Below are positions 25,591 through 34,654 of a stretch of 50,449 nucleotides of DNA, one piece after another. The DNA is from Opitutia bacterium. Lineage in GTDB: Bacteria > Verrucomicrobiota > Verrucomicrobiae > Opitutales > Opitutaceae. Location of the stretch: contig CANEVO010000012.1 of the NCBI GenBank assembly GCA_947442255.1, positions 1 through 50,449 on the forward strand, in the 5' to 3' direction. The translations under genes were made by a program, and so were the position numbers. The notes under the pieces are model-generated. The model was not told where the DNA came from and did no database searches. It saw nothing but the letters and a program-made list of their open reading frames with translations. Within the stretch, counting starts at the first letter, position 1. Each line of letters starts with the position of its first letter.

Positions 25591-28287
25591 TCAACCGAGG
25601 ACGGCTTTTAAGACCTTGCCCAGATCCGTGACGCGGTACGGTTTCGTGAGATAGCCGCAGAAGCCCTTGTCGAGAAACTGGTGGGCCATCTCGTCATTGT
25701 CGTAGCCACTGGCCACGATCGCGCGGACTTCGGGATCGAGCTGTTTCAGCTCGGTGAAGCATTCCTCGCCGCCCATCCCGCCGACGACCGTCAGATCCAT
25801 GATCACCGCGTCGTAGGGCCGGCCGATGTTCTGGTAGCGCTCGTACAGCGCGAGCGCCTCGTCGCCGTTCTTCGCGAGGTCAAACTTGTAGTCGAGGCTC
25901 TGCAGCATCGTCGCGGTCAGCGCCGAGATTTTCGGGTCGTCGTCCATGAACAGCACGCGACCGGTGCCAAAACGCAGGCAGGCGGCGCGGCGCGCCTGCA
26001 CCTCGACTGGCTTGTCGGCCTTCGGCAGATACGCCGTGAACGCCGTCCCCACGCCGACCTGGGTGTCGAGCGCGATCTGCCCGCCATGTTTGCGGACGAT
26101 CGAGAGCACGGTCGCAAGGCCGAGGCCGGTGCCGTGCTTTTTCGTGGTGAAAAACGGATCGAAGATCTTCTCGACGTGCTCGGGCTTGATGCCGCTGCCA
26201 TTGTCGCGAACCTCGAACTCGACGTAGTCGCCCGCCGCGAGGGACGGCACCTGGTTATCCCCCAGGGTCACATTGCTGGCGCGAATCTGCAGCCGCGGCT
26301 TGTGCGGCGGGGGCGGCATGGCCTGCAGCGCGTTGACAATGAGATTCTGGAACACCTGCAGGATTTGCGCGCGGTCGACGAGCACCGGCTCGGTGCCGAC
26401 GGGGACCTCGAGGACGATCTCCGCCGTGGAAGCGGCCGCGGCGATCTTGATCGAATCCTCAAGAATTTCCCGGGCGGCGGTGACCGTCTGCGTGCCGGCG
26501 CCGCCCTTGGCGAACGAGAGTAGTTGTTTGGTGAGCCCCTTGGCGGTCATGCAGGCCTTCTCCGCGTCGCCCAGCGCGGTGTAGTCGCGATTGTCCTTCG
26601 CGAGGGAAACCGCGCCCAGAATCGTGGTCAGGAGATTATTGAAATCGTGGGCGATGCCGCCGGCGAGGAGGCCGAGCGCCTCGAAGCGGTTGGCCTTCAC
26701 TAGTTCCTCCGGCGTCAGGGTCATTTCCTCGGGATTGCGAAAGACGATCACGACGCCGCGGGCCTTGCCATCGGGCTCGTAGGCTGCGCGCGCCGTCCAG
26801 ACGATCGGCAGCGGCGGTTCGCCCTCGATCGCGGGTTCGAGGGCGTCGGTGCCGATCAGCGGCAACGGCTGGTCGGCGGACAGTACCCGCGCGACCGGGT
26901 CGTCGCCCGGGCGGTTGCTCTGGCGATTGACGAGGCGAAACACGTCGCCCACCGGCTGGCCGCGCGCCTGTGCCGCCGGCACGCGCAGGATACGGAGAGC
27001 GGCGGCGTTGAGGAAAACGATTTTGCCTCGGGCATCAGTGACGACGACAGCCTCGGCCAGCGTGCCGAAGGCTTCCTCGGCCAAGGCGGCGGGCAGGGCG
27101 CCGTCGGGTTGCAGGGCGTCGGCCGGCAGGGCGCAGGCGAAGCCGACCACGCGGGTAAGCTCGCGCTTGCGCGTGACGCTGCGGTGGGCGCCGAACAACA
27201 CGTGGACGGGACGCCCGTCCTTGGCGCGAAGCCGCAGCGGTTCGACGAAGCTATTCTGGCCGGGAACGCGCGCCAGCAACCAGGCGGCGACGCCCGCCGA
27301 GGCCTCCTCGGGCGGGAGCGCGGCGGCGAACGACGCCACCGCGGGAGCGAGTTCGCCCGCGTCGTAGCCGAGGAGTTTTTCCCAGGCGGGGGAGAACCAG
27401 AAAACGTCGCCGGTGAAATCGAGTTCGAAGGCCGCGAGCGGGCCGTTGCCGCTGAGGTCCTGCAGCCGCGCCTCATTGGCAAGCGAGGTTTCCTCCAGTT
27501 CCTTGCGCTCGGTGATGTCGAGATGAAGGCCGACCACGCGTTCGAGCTGGCCGGCGGAGTTCGTGACCTGCACGCCGATAAACTGAATCCACACCCAGTG
27601 ACCCCGCTGATGCTTCATCCGGAACTCGACGCTGAACGGGCGCGAGGCGGCACCGCCGGCGGCCAGCTTGCGGCTGATCTTGTCGGGAGACGCGCCGGAG
27701 TCGTCGGGATGGATCAGCGTGTGCCAAGTCTCGATCGTGTCGGGCAGTTCAGCGGGGACGTAGCCGAGGATTTTTTTCCAGGCGGGGCTGAAATGCACCC
27801 CGCCGGTGAGCAGATTAAGATCGAAGAAGCCAGCGGCGCCCTGGTCGGCCAGCAGGCCATAACCCGCCGACGTGGCCGCCGTCGGACCGCTCGCGGCGGG
27901 CGCGATCACGGGAAATTGTACGGTGGCGATATAACCGTCGCGGTCGCCGCCCAGCGGCTCAAGCAGGACGCGCATCTCGCGGGTCGGTCCCGCGCCGGGC
28001 TGCAGGGCGAGCGACGCTGGCTTGTGCAACGCGCTGACGAGGAGCCCGTCCCACTGCGCCGCGAGAAACTCCGGATCGCTGGAAGTCACTTCGAACTCGA
28101 ACAAAGTGACGAAGTCAGCGCCGTTCAATCCGCCCGCCCGCGCGCGCCACAGTTCCCGCGCGGTGGCATTGCTCGCCGTGATCCGGCCGGACGAATCGAG
28201 CACAAGCACGGCACAGGCAGAACCGCGTCCGGCGGACGCAGTGCCCGGCGATTCGCCGCCGGCCGGGGTTAAATCAGATTCGCTCAC
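25591..28287 (-). CDS. Soluble PAS-domain hybrid histidine kinase with C-terminal receiver
   Basis: 898 residues, no membrane segment. Four PAS-like domains are visible: ~residues 24-120 (LVLDSSGRITASNATAREL), ~145-265 (FSPAWKKILGYVPAELPD, with a PAC end and DITERKELE), ~285-395 (FWFSPAWEKLLGYDAGEL) and ~405-520 (VVVTDARGKIVFLNAAALRI). The kinase core follows with phosphoacceptor GGIAHDFNNLLTTILGA, N box RDNGSGI and KKHGTGLGLATVLSIVRK. The receiver (~residue 775 on) has FMDDDPK, phosphoacceptor Asp in DAVIMDLTV and GYLTKPY. It starts with GTG overlapping the stop of hemH by four bases, so it is coupled to ferrochelatase. The signal is unknown; haem or a redox ligand in a PAS domain is a guess from context. 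Confidence 0.92.
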   Translation of the reverse strand: MSESDLTPAGGESPGTASAGRGSACAVLVLDSSGRITASNATARELWRARAGGLNGADFVTLFEFEVTSSDPEFLAAQWDGLLVSALHKPASLALQPGAGPTREMRVLLEPLGGDRDGYIATVQFPVIAPAASGPTAATSAGYGLLADQGAAGFFDLNLLTGGVHFSPAWKKILGYVPAELPDTIETWHTLIHPDDSGASPDKISRKLAAGGAASRPFSVEFRMKHQRGHWVWIQFIGVQVTNSAGQLERVVGLHLDITERKELEETSLANEARLQDLSGNGPLAAFELDFTGDVFWFSPAWEKLLGYDAGELAPAVASFAAALPPEEASAGVAAWLLARVPGQNSFVEPLRLRAKDGRPVHVLFGAHRSVTRKRELTRVVGFACALPADALQPDGALPAALAEEAFGTLAEAVVVTDARGKIVFLNAAALRILRVPAAQARGQPVGDVFRLVNRQSNRPGDDPVARVLSADQPLPLIGTDALEPAIEGEPPLPIVWTARAAYEPDGKARGVVIVFRNPEEMTLTPEELVKANRFEALGLLAGGIAHDFNNLLTTILGAVSLAKDNRDYTALGDAEKACMTAKGLTKQLLSFAKGGAGTQTVTAAREILEDSIKIAAAASTAEIVLEVPVGTEPVLVDRAQILQVFQNLIVNALQAMPPPPHKPRLQIRASNVTLGDNQVPSLAAGDYVEFEVRDNGSGIKPEHVEKIFDPFFTTKKHGTGLGLATVLSIVRKHGGQIALDTQVGVGTAFTAYLPKADKPVEVQARRAACLRFGTGRVLFMDDDPKISALTATMLQSLDYKFDLAKNGDEALALYERYQNIGRPYDAVIMDLTVVGGMGGEECFTELKQLDPEVRAIVASGYDNDEMAHQFLDKGFCGYLTKPYRVTDLGKVLKAVLG

Positions 28288-29321
28288 GCGCGTTCATCAC
28301 GAAGCCAGCGTTCGACGCGCTTGGCGAGAAAATCGATGAACGCAGGGTGGTCGTTCGGGCAGGGTATTTGCTGAAATGATTCGCCGCCGGCGGCGAGGAA
28401 CTGATCGCGGCCCTCCTGTTGCAACTCCTCGAGCGTCTCTAGGCAGTCGGCGGTGAACGCGGGCGACATGACCAGCAGGTGCTTCACGCCGATCTTGGGG
28501 AGCCGTTCGAATTCATGGTCGGTGTAAGGCGTGAGCCACGGCTCACCGGCGAGCCGCGATTGAAACGAAAGGGAACATTTATTCGCGGCGAGGCCGGTCC
28601 GCGCGACGAAGGCCCGCGTGGTGGCAAAACATTGCGACCGGTAGCAGGTCGCGTGCGCCGGCGAGCAGGTGTTGCAGCAGTCCGGAACCGTCAGGCAGTG
28701 GGCCCCCGACGAATCCGCCTTGCGCATGTGCCGCGCGGGCAGGCCGTGATAGGAAAACAAGACGTGGTCGTGAGGCTGGGCCAGAAACGGCGCGGCGACG
28801 GCGTGCAAAACCCCGACGTAGTCGGCGTCCGCGTAGAACGGCTGTATGGTCGTGACGCGCAAGCCCGGGGCCTGTCGGGCGACTTCCTCCATGACGCGGA
28901 CGACGACGGTTTCCCAGGAGGACATCGCGTAGTGCGGATACTGCGGAAACAGCACCAAGTCCGTGATGCCGTCCGCCGCAATCTGCGTGACCAGGGAGGC
29001 GATCGACGGATTGCCGTATCGCATCGCGAGATAGACCGGGGTCGCCGCGCCGAGCTGGCCGGCGAGTTTTTCCCGCACCCGTCGTGAGATCACGACAAGC
29101 GGCGAACCCTCCGGCGTCCAAACCTGCTCGTACGCGTGCGCCGATTTCGGAGCGCGGCGCGGGATGATGATACCTTTGACCAGCAGGGAACGGAACGGCT
29201 CGGGCGGACGATCAATCACGCGCTCGTCGCCGAGAAATTCGCGCAGGTAGCGGCTAACATCGGGAACGGAGGTCGAATCGGGGGACCCGAGATTGACGAG
29301 GAGGACGGCGCGTTTGGGCAT
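28284..29321 (-). CDS. hemH: Ferrochelatase, with cysteine-rich insert
   Basis: 345 residues. It begins PKRAVLLVNLGSPDSTSVPD and has DHVLFSYHGLPARHMRKADS (catalytic His), LSFQSRLAGEPWLTPYT and MSPAFTADCLETLEEL (catalytic Glu region), the standard layout of the enzyme that inserts Fe(II) into the porphyrin at the end of haem synthesis. Between the His motif and QSR lies a segment with six cysteines, HCLTVPDCCNTCSPAHATCY and then RSQC, which could bind an iron-sulfur cluster as known for some bacterial ferrochelatases. The start at 29321 matches the conserved N-terminus. Its stop overlaps the kinase start (GTGA). Confidence 0.93.
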   Translation of the reverse strand: MPKRAVLLVNLGSPDSTSVPDVSRYLREFLGDERVIDRPPEPFRSLLVKGIIIPRRAPKSAHAYEQVWTPEGSPLVVISRRVREKLAGQLGAATPVYLAMRYGNPSIASLVTQIAADGITDLVLFPQYPHYAMSSWETVVVRVMEEVARQAPGLRVTTIQPFYADADYVGVLHAVAAPFLAQPHDHVLFSYHGLPARHMRKADSSGAHCLTVPDCCNTCSPAHATCYRSQCFATTRAFVARTGLAANKCSLSFQSRLAGEPWLTPYTDHEFERLPKIGVKHLLVMSPAFTADCLETLEELQQEGRDQFLAAGGESFQQIPCPNDHPAFIDFLAKRVERWLRDERA

Positions 29322-29470
29322 GGGCAGGTGGCTGCTGCGCAAGAACCTCAATTCGCCGTCCGCCGCAAGGCGGAAAGCTCTGATCCGACTCGCCGGCAGC
29401 GGCATCCGGCTTTTCCGGTTTTGTCTTTTGACTGCGAAGCGGGGCCGGCCAACAATCTTCGGTTCCTCTT

Positions 29471-31063
29471 ATGAGCACTCCTCGCAAGCCTGTCCTCCTC
29501 GTGATCCGTGATGGTTGGGGCAAAAGTCCGGATCCGGCGCAGAATCAGACCAACGCGGTCTTTCTGGCGAAGAAGTCCTGCGACGACCGGCTGCATACCA
29601 AGTACCCGCACACCCTGATCCGGACCTCGGGCCCCGATGTCGGTCTGCCCGAAGGGGTGATGGGCAACAGCGAAGTCGGGCACGAGAACATCGGTGCCGG
29701 CCGCATCGTGGACCAGGAACTCGTGCGGCTGAACAAGCTGTTTTCCGAGAAGCGACTCGTCACCAATCCGGTTTGGCGCGCGGCGATCGACCGGGTTAAA
29801 TCCCGGCCGGGCGCGCGGCTCCATCTGTTGGGCATCGTGAGCGATGCCGGGGTGCACGGCATGCTCGAACATCTTTACGGGATTCTGCGGCAGGCAAAGG
29901 CGGATGGTCTGGGCGCCGGGCAGGTCTTCATCCACGCCTTTACCGATGGTCGGGATACGGCCCCTTCGAGCGGACTCCGCTATGTCCGCGAAGCCGACGA
30001 ACAGTGCCGGGCGATCGGCATCGGCCAGATCGCGACGGTCTGCGGCCGGTTCTGGGCGATGGATCGCGACAACCGCTGGGAACGTGTCCAGAAGGCCTAC
30101 GACATGCTGGTCGGCCGCAAGGCGGTCGCGACCGCGCCGAACGCGGTGGCGGCGGTGCAGCAGTATTACGCTGCGCCGTTGAGTGAGACGCAGAAAGGCG
30201 ACGAGTTCGTGGCCGCGACCTGGGTGGTGGGCCCCGACGGCAAGCCGGTCGCGACGCTGCGCGATGGGGACGCGGTGCTTTTCTACAATTACCGGGGCGA
30301 TCGCCCGCGCGAACTGACGAAGGCGTTCGTCCTCGATGGCTTCAAGGGCTTCGACCGCGGCGTGAAGCTCGACCTCTATTATGCGACCATGACCGAGTAT
30401 GAGGCGGGTCTGCCGGTGCAGGTGATCTCGCCCAAACCGGAAGCGTTGAAGAACATTCTGGGCCAGGTCGTGAGCGCGGCCGGCATCGCGCAGTTCCGCT
30501 GTGCGGAGACGGAGAAGAATCCGCACGTGACCTTCTTCTTTAACAACTACCGGGCGACGCCGTTTCCCGGCGAAGACCGCGCGTGTCCGGCGAGCCCGAA
30601 GGTGCCGACCTACGATCTGCAGCCGGAAATGTCGGCGGCCGAGGTGACCGCGGCCGCGAAAGCCGCGATTCTATCGGGCAAGTATGGCCTGATCGTGGTG
30701 AACTTCGCGAATCCCGACATGGTCGGTCACACGGGCTCGATCCCGGCGACGGTCAAGGCGGTGGAGGCGACGGACCGAGGAGTGGAGGAGTTGCTCGCGG
30801 CGTTGGATGCGGCCGGCGGTCGGGCGGTGATTCTCGCCGACCACGGGAACGCCGAACAAATGTGGGATCCCGTGACGAACGGGCCACACACGGCGCACAC
30901 GTTGAACCCAGTCGAGATCTTTGTCGTCGGCGAGGGTTTCGCCGCCGGAAAAACTCGGATGCGCGAGGGCGGCCGGCTCGCGGACGTCGCGCCCACGGTG
31001 CTCGCGCTGATGGGCTTGCCGAAGCCGCCGGAGATGATGGGCGCAAGCCTGCTTGCGGATTGA
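29471..31063 (+). CDS. gpmI: 2,3-bisphosphoglycerate-independent phosphoglycerate mutase
   Basis: 530 residues, within the usual 510-550. Interconverts 3- and 2-phosphoglycerate in glycolysis and gluconeogenesis with two metal ions. Motifs: PVLLVIRDGWGKSPD (first metal Asp), GLPEGVMGNSEVGHENIGAG (catalytic Ser), GIVSDAGVHGMLEHL, HAFTDGRDTAPSSG, FYNYRGDRPRELTKAF, VNFANPDMVGHTG and ILADHGNAEQMWD. All are in order. The start at 29471 has no Shine-Dalgarno sequence. Divergent from hemH with a 149-base gap. Confidence 0.96.
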   Translation: MSTPRKPVLLVIRDGWGKSPDPAQNQTNAVFLAKKSCDDRLHTKYPHTLIRTSGPDVGLPEGVMGNSEVGHENIGAGRIVDQELVRLNKLFSEKRLVTNPVWRAAIDRVKSRPGARLHLLGIVSDAGVHGMLEHLYGILRQAKADGLGAGQVFIHAFTDGRDTAPSSGLRYVREADEQCRAIGIGQIATVCGRFWAMDRDNRWERVQKAYDMLVGRKAVATAPNAVAAVQQYYAAPLSETQKGDEFVAATWVVGPDGKPVATLRDGDAVLFYNYRGDRPRELTKAFVLDGFKGFDRGVKLDLYYATMTEYEAGLPVQVISPKPEALKNILGQVVSAAGIAQFRCAETEKNPHVTFFFNNYRATPFPGEDRACPASPKVPTYDLQPEMSAAEVTAAAKAAILSGKYGLIVVNFANPDMVGHTGSIPATVKAVEATDRGVEELLAALDAAGGRAVILADHGNAEQMWDPVTNGPHTAHTLNPVEIFVVGEGFAAGKTRMREGGRLADVAPTVLALMGLPKPPEMMGASLLAD

Positions 31064-31108
31064 AATTCCTTTCCCGCCGAACGCCCGCCGCCTGACCACA
31101 GGTGCGTC

Positions 31109-31954
31109 CTACCGGCGGGCTTGTTCCGGAAAGTCGTGTTCGAAGCGCTGTACCAAGGCAGCCTCGTCCGCAGGCACGAGGTAGATCTTGCCGCGGATCA
31201 CCTTCGTCTCGCGTGGCTTTAGGCCGCCGATCCGAAAATCGTTGTGGATGCAGGTGATCACGCCCTGGAAGATTTCCTGATACGGTTCCCAAGCGACGGC
31301 CATGATCATCCGGCGATCCTGCGAATAGCAGCCGCACAGGCCGTTCGAAGGCGCGAGGGCGCTGAGCGGGCGCGGGTTCACATCGTTCCGGTCGACGTGC
31401 GCCGGAGCGTAAACCTGGCCGGGGACGTAGCGCGCCTTGTCGGCCCAGGGCTGCGTGGGCAGGGGCGTGAGCTTGCCACCGAGAAAAAGAAAACACTGGT
31501 GCGCGTAGGGCGGCACGAGGAGACGCGCATCCTTGGGATCCGTGCCGGTGAACGCATCCACGCGGATGCAGGGCTGGGCCCAATGTGCCTGCGACTCCAC
31601 GGCGGTGGGGTTGTGCGCGGTCAGCCGAAAGTCCACCTCGTCCGCCCGCGCGGTGATCACGTGAGTGACAACGACGCCGTCGGTCAGTGTGTCCTTCAGG
31701 TTGATCACGCTGCCGTCGGAGCTGGTCGAGACGAGTTCGGCGGTATGGCGGATGACGGTCTCGCGCCAGTCGCGGTCGGTGGAGCCCGGCCGGCAATAGG
31801 CCTCCAGATAGTGGATGCGGATCGGGCCGGGCAGGCGATCGCCCGCGATAGTGAGGTAGTTTTTCTCCCAGTGGATGCGCAGCGGCGGGGCCGAGGCCGC
31901 ACGCGCCCCAAGGGCGCAGAAGGCCACGGTCAGGCAGGTAAGGATGAGTTTCAT
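31109..31954 (-). CDS. Secreted protein of unknown function
   Basis: 281 residues. A Sec signal peptide MKLILTCLTVAFCALGARAA is followed by a mostly beta-strand protein with well-spaced aromatic residues (IHWEKNYLTIAG, HYLEAYCRPGSTDRDW, SQAHWAQPCIRVDAFTG, VAWEPYQEIFQGVITCIHND). Five to six cysteines could form disulfides after export. I do not recognise a named family; the pattern suggests a carbohydrate-related beta-sandwich. It is the last gene of a leftward set of four, 31 bases after the M23 peptidase gene. Confidence 0.75.
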   Translation of the reverse strand: MKLILTCLTVAFCALGARAASAPPLRIHWEKNYLTIAGDRLPGPIRIHYLEAYCRPGSTDRDWRETVIRHTAELVSTSSDGSVINLKDTLTDGVVVTHVITARADEVDFRLTAHNPTAVESQAHWAQPCIRVDAFTGTDPKDARLLVPPYAHQCFLFLGGKLTPLPTQPWADKARYVPGQVYAPAHVDRNDVNPRPLSALAPSNGLCGCYSQDRRMIMAVAWEPYQEIFQGVITCIHNDFRIGGLKPRETKVIRGKIYLVPADEAALVQRFEHDFPEQARR

Positions 31955-31985
31955 AAAGATGGGGAATGAGTGTCTGGCGATCGGA

Positions 31986-33458
31986 CTACGGCTCGACGAT
32001 GACGTGCAGGTGCTGCACGGCGAGGGCCCCGGTGGGCTCGTCGCGGCGTTCGACGCGAACCAGATAATGCCCGGCCTTCTGATAATGGTGGATCACCATG
32101 CCGTAACCGTTGGCGGCGTGCTGGGCGGAATCGATGTTCGAGGGGACGGGAACCTTCGGTGTGCCGTCGCCAAAATCGAAGCTGTCTAGGCCGGTGCCGG
32201 TTTCACGCGCGCGGGAGCGGAAAACCACGGGGTCGCCGGGCTTGAGGCCGAACGTCGGTGCGTAGGTGGCATGCACGCCCACGACCGCAGCCGTGCCGTC
32301 CGCAGCGGTGCCGGTATAGACCCGCACCGAGGCAAAATCGTAGTCAAAGTTTCCGGCCGGGTCGGACACCTTGACAATCTCGCTGTAAATTCCCGGGCGG
32401 TCGTAGGTGCGGCGGACTGTGGGGCCGGCGGCCTGCGTGCCATCCATCAGGGACCACTCGTAGGTGCGGACGCCCTTTTTCGCCCACGACCGCGAGGCGT
32501 CGAGCGTGAGGCTTTCGCCGACGAGGACTTTTTGATGCGGCCGGGCGATGGCGATGACGGCGGGATCGTGTTGTTCGCGGTAGGCCTGCCAGAGAAACGC
32601 ATAGGAATCCTGCACGCCCCACTTGCCGGAGGGCTGGAGGCACTCGACGTGGAAATGGAGATGGGTCCAGCCGCCGCTCGAACCCTCCTTTCCGATGTAG
32701 CCGAGACGCTGGCCCTTTTTGACCCGGCCGCCCACCTTGAGGGCGGGATCGAAGGTCATCAGGTGGGAATAACGGTAGGCCCAATCGCGGCTGTCCAACG
32801 CGTAGATCACGTCGTAACGCGGCTGCACCGCTGGATGTTTTTCACCCGGGACGGTCGCGGTGCCGAGCGAGAGGATCACCGCATCGGCGGCGGCGGTGAC
32901 CTCGATCAAGCCCTCGCTGCCGCCGAGATCCATGCCCGCGTGGTAGTAGACCTTGGCGCCCGGCTTGGGTCGGCGGGAAACCGGCTCGTTGGAGAACGAC
33001 GTCGCGCTGGCGAACCAGCGTTGGCTGACCGGATAACCGAAGGTGCCCGGCTCGATCCACGGCGAATTTCCCGGCCACACCCGCACGCGGGCCGCCTTGA
33101 GCAAGACCCACCAGTCGACATTGGAATCGTCCATCAGCACCCGCGCGGCCGGAAAATCGACCTGCACGCCCCCGACCGCAACCGGCAGTTGGTAGTTGCC
33201 GCACACGAGATCGGCCGGCTGGCCGTTCACCTCCACGGTGGCCACGATCCGCGAGACGGTCTGCGTGACGGATTCACGGTGGGCATCGATCTTCAGCACC
33301 TTCACCTGCGAGGTGGATCCGTCGTGGAGGGTCACGCGTTGGGATTCGCCGACATCGAGATCGACGATGGTGGGGACGATCGCCGCCAGCACCGTGCCGG
33401 GGAAAGCCGTGGCCAGGGCGAAGGCGAGGAAGAGGGGAAGAGCGGACGTCGAACTCAT
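31986..33458 (-). CDS. Exported M23-type peptidase domain protein with PKD domains
   Basis: 490 residues. A signal peptide (MSSTSALPLFLAFALATAFP) precedes a domain of unknown type (~30-170), then an M23/LytM-like domain: YYHAGMDLGGSEGLIEV (zinc His and Asp), VGGRVKKGQRLGYIGKEG and THLHFHVE (catalytic and zinc His). Two PKD/Ig-like beta domains follow (LDASRSWAKKGVRTYEWSLMDG and DSFDFGDGTPKVPV). M23 enzymes cut peptide cross-links in peptidoglycan; the metal ligands look complete, so activity is plausible. The start overlaps the stop of the upstream acyltransferase gene by four bases (ATGA), so translation is coupled. Confidence 0.88.
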   Translation of the reverse strand: MSSTSALPLFLAFALATAFPGTVLAAIVPTIVDLDVGESQRVTLHDGSTSQVKVLKIDAHRESVTQTVSRIVATVEVNGQPADLVCGNYQLPVAVGGVQVDFPAARVLMDDSNVDWWVLLKAARVRVWPGNSPWIEPGTFGYPVSQRWFASATSFSNEPVSRRPKPGAKVYYHAGMDLGGSEGLIEVTAAADAVILSLGTATVPGEKHPAVQPRYDVIYALDSRDWAYRYSHLMTFDPALKVGGRVKKGQRLGYIGKEGSSGGWTHLHFHVECLQPSGKWGVQDSYAFLWQAYREQHDPAVIAIARPHQKVLVGESLTLDASRSWAKKGVRTYEWSLMDGTQAAGPTVRRTYDRPGIYSEIVKVSDPAGNFDYDFASVRVYTGTAADGTAAVVGVHATYAPTFGLKPGDPVVFRSRARETGTGLDSFDFGDGTPKVPVPSNIDSAQHAANGYGMVIHHYQKAGHYLVRVERRDEPTGALAVQHLHVIVEP

Positions 33459-34642
33459 AGTCGGAGAAAAATTTTCTGGCGATGGAGGTAGACCAGCAGC
33501 AGCCACGCGAAGCCGAAGGTCGTCACGGCCATCCCGACGCCCGACCAGTAGTCGCCGAGATGGGCGAGCAGGCCGCCGAACAGGCGTTCGGCAAGGCTGC
33601 GAAATGGCGCCACGAATACGCTGGCGATCAGGTAGGCGAGGAGGGAATTGCTGCCGATCGCGGTGAACAGGCCGGCCCACCGCCGCAGGCCCCGGACGTC
33701 GATAATCCAGTAAAAGAGCGCCAGCAGTAGAAAGCTCCAGCCGCCGGCCCACAGCACGTAGGTGCTGGTCCAGCGATTTTTCACGATGGGGAAATGGAGG
33801 CTCCACCACCAGCCCGCCGCGAGGCACGCGGCGCCGAGCAGGACAAGCCAGCGCAGTTTCTTTCCGGGGGCGGCGGCACCGCGAAGAATCTGCGTGGCGA
33901 AGACTCCGAGCATGGCGGTCGCTCCGTGCGGCCAGGGCGAGAGCAGGAAGCCGCGGCCGTATTGGCTGCTCCAGGGTTTGCCGAGCAGGCCGACAGAGTG
34001 GTCGTAGAGCCAGTCGCTGAGAATCGCGCCCGCCTTGAACTCACCCGCCACGTGCCCCGGCACCGGCACGCCCATTTGCAGCACCCAGTAGCCGACCAGG
34101 ATCGCACCCGTCGCGACGATCTGGGTACGGAGTGAGGTGAAGAGCACCAGCAGGACGGCGATCAGGTAGCCAAACCCCAGCATCATCAGGACGCTGTAGG
34201 ACAGCCGCATCTGCGCGACGTCCCAGCTCAACAAGTTGCCGGTGGCCCACCACCCGAAGAAAACCATCCCCGCGAATCGAATCAGGGCGTGCCGCAAAAT
34301 CCGGGAGGAAGTCTCGCCGCGCGCGCGGCGGCGGTCGACCGCGTAGGGCACCGCCATGCCGATCATGAAAAGGAAGAGCGGGAAGATGAAATCGTAGAAG
34401 CGAAAGCCCGCCCACTCGACGTGGGTGAATTGCTGGCGGAGCGCGTGCAGCCATGAACCCTCCGGGGCTCCCTTCGCCAGCGCCGCCACGATTTGCTGGC
34501 CGCCGAGCAGGCAAGCCATGTCAAAACCCCGCAACGCATCGAGCGACATGAGCCGCTGGTCGGGGGGCGCCGCGGGCGTTCGCGTCGCTCCGGTTGATAA
34601 CGGCGTGGCGTCGGCCGCGGACCCGGAGTGGAGCGACACCAT
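33455..34642 (-). CDS. Membrane acyltransferase, heparan-alpha-glucosaminide N-acetyltransferase/NagX-like
   Basis: 395 residues with about ten membrane helices. The N-terminus RLMSLDALRGFDMACLLGGQ is the family signature of DUF1624/DUF5009-like proteins related to lysosomal HGSNAT, followed by FYDFIFPLFLFMIGMAVPYA, GYWVLQMGVPVPGHVAG, LLGKPWSSQYGRGFLLSPWP and a final GSNSLLAYLIASVF. HGSNAT moves acetyl groups across the membrane onto glucosamine; the bacterial NagX-like members are linked to amino-sugar use or cell-wall recycling. The gene follows the CehA-like gene by 12 bases and overlaps the M23 gene by four, so all are one operon. Confidence 0.88.
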   Translation of the reverse strand: MVSLHSGSAADATPLSTGATRTPAAPPDQRLMSLDALRGFDMACLLGGQQIVAALAKGAPEGSWLHALRQQFTHVEWAGFRFYDFIFPLFLFMIGMAVPYAVDRRRARGETSSRILRHALIRFAGMVFFGWWATGNLLSWDVAQMRLSYSVLMMLGFGYLIAVLLVLFTSLRTQIVATGAILVGYWVLQMGVPVPGHVAGEFKAGAILSDWLYDHSVGLLGKPWSSQYGRGFLLSPWPHGATAMLGVFATQILRGAAAPGKKLRWLVLLGAACLAAGWWWSLHFPIVKNRWTSTYVLWAGGWSFLLLALFYWIIDVRGLRRWAGLFTAIGSNSLLAYLIASVFVAPFRSLAERLFGGLLAHLGDYWSGVGMAVTTFGFAWLLLVYLHRQKIFLRL

Positions 34643-34654
34643 GGCGGATCCCTC

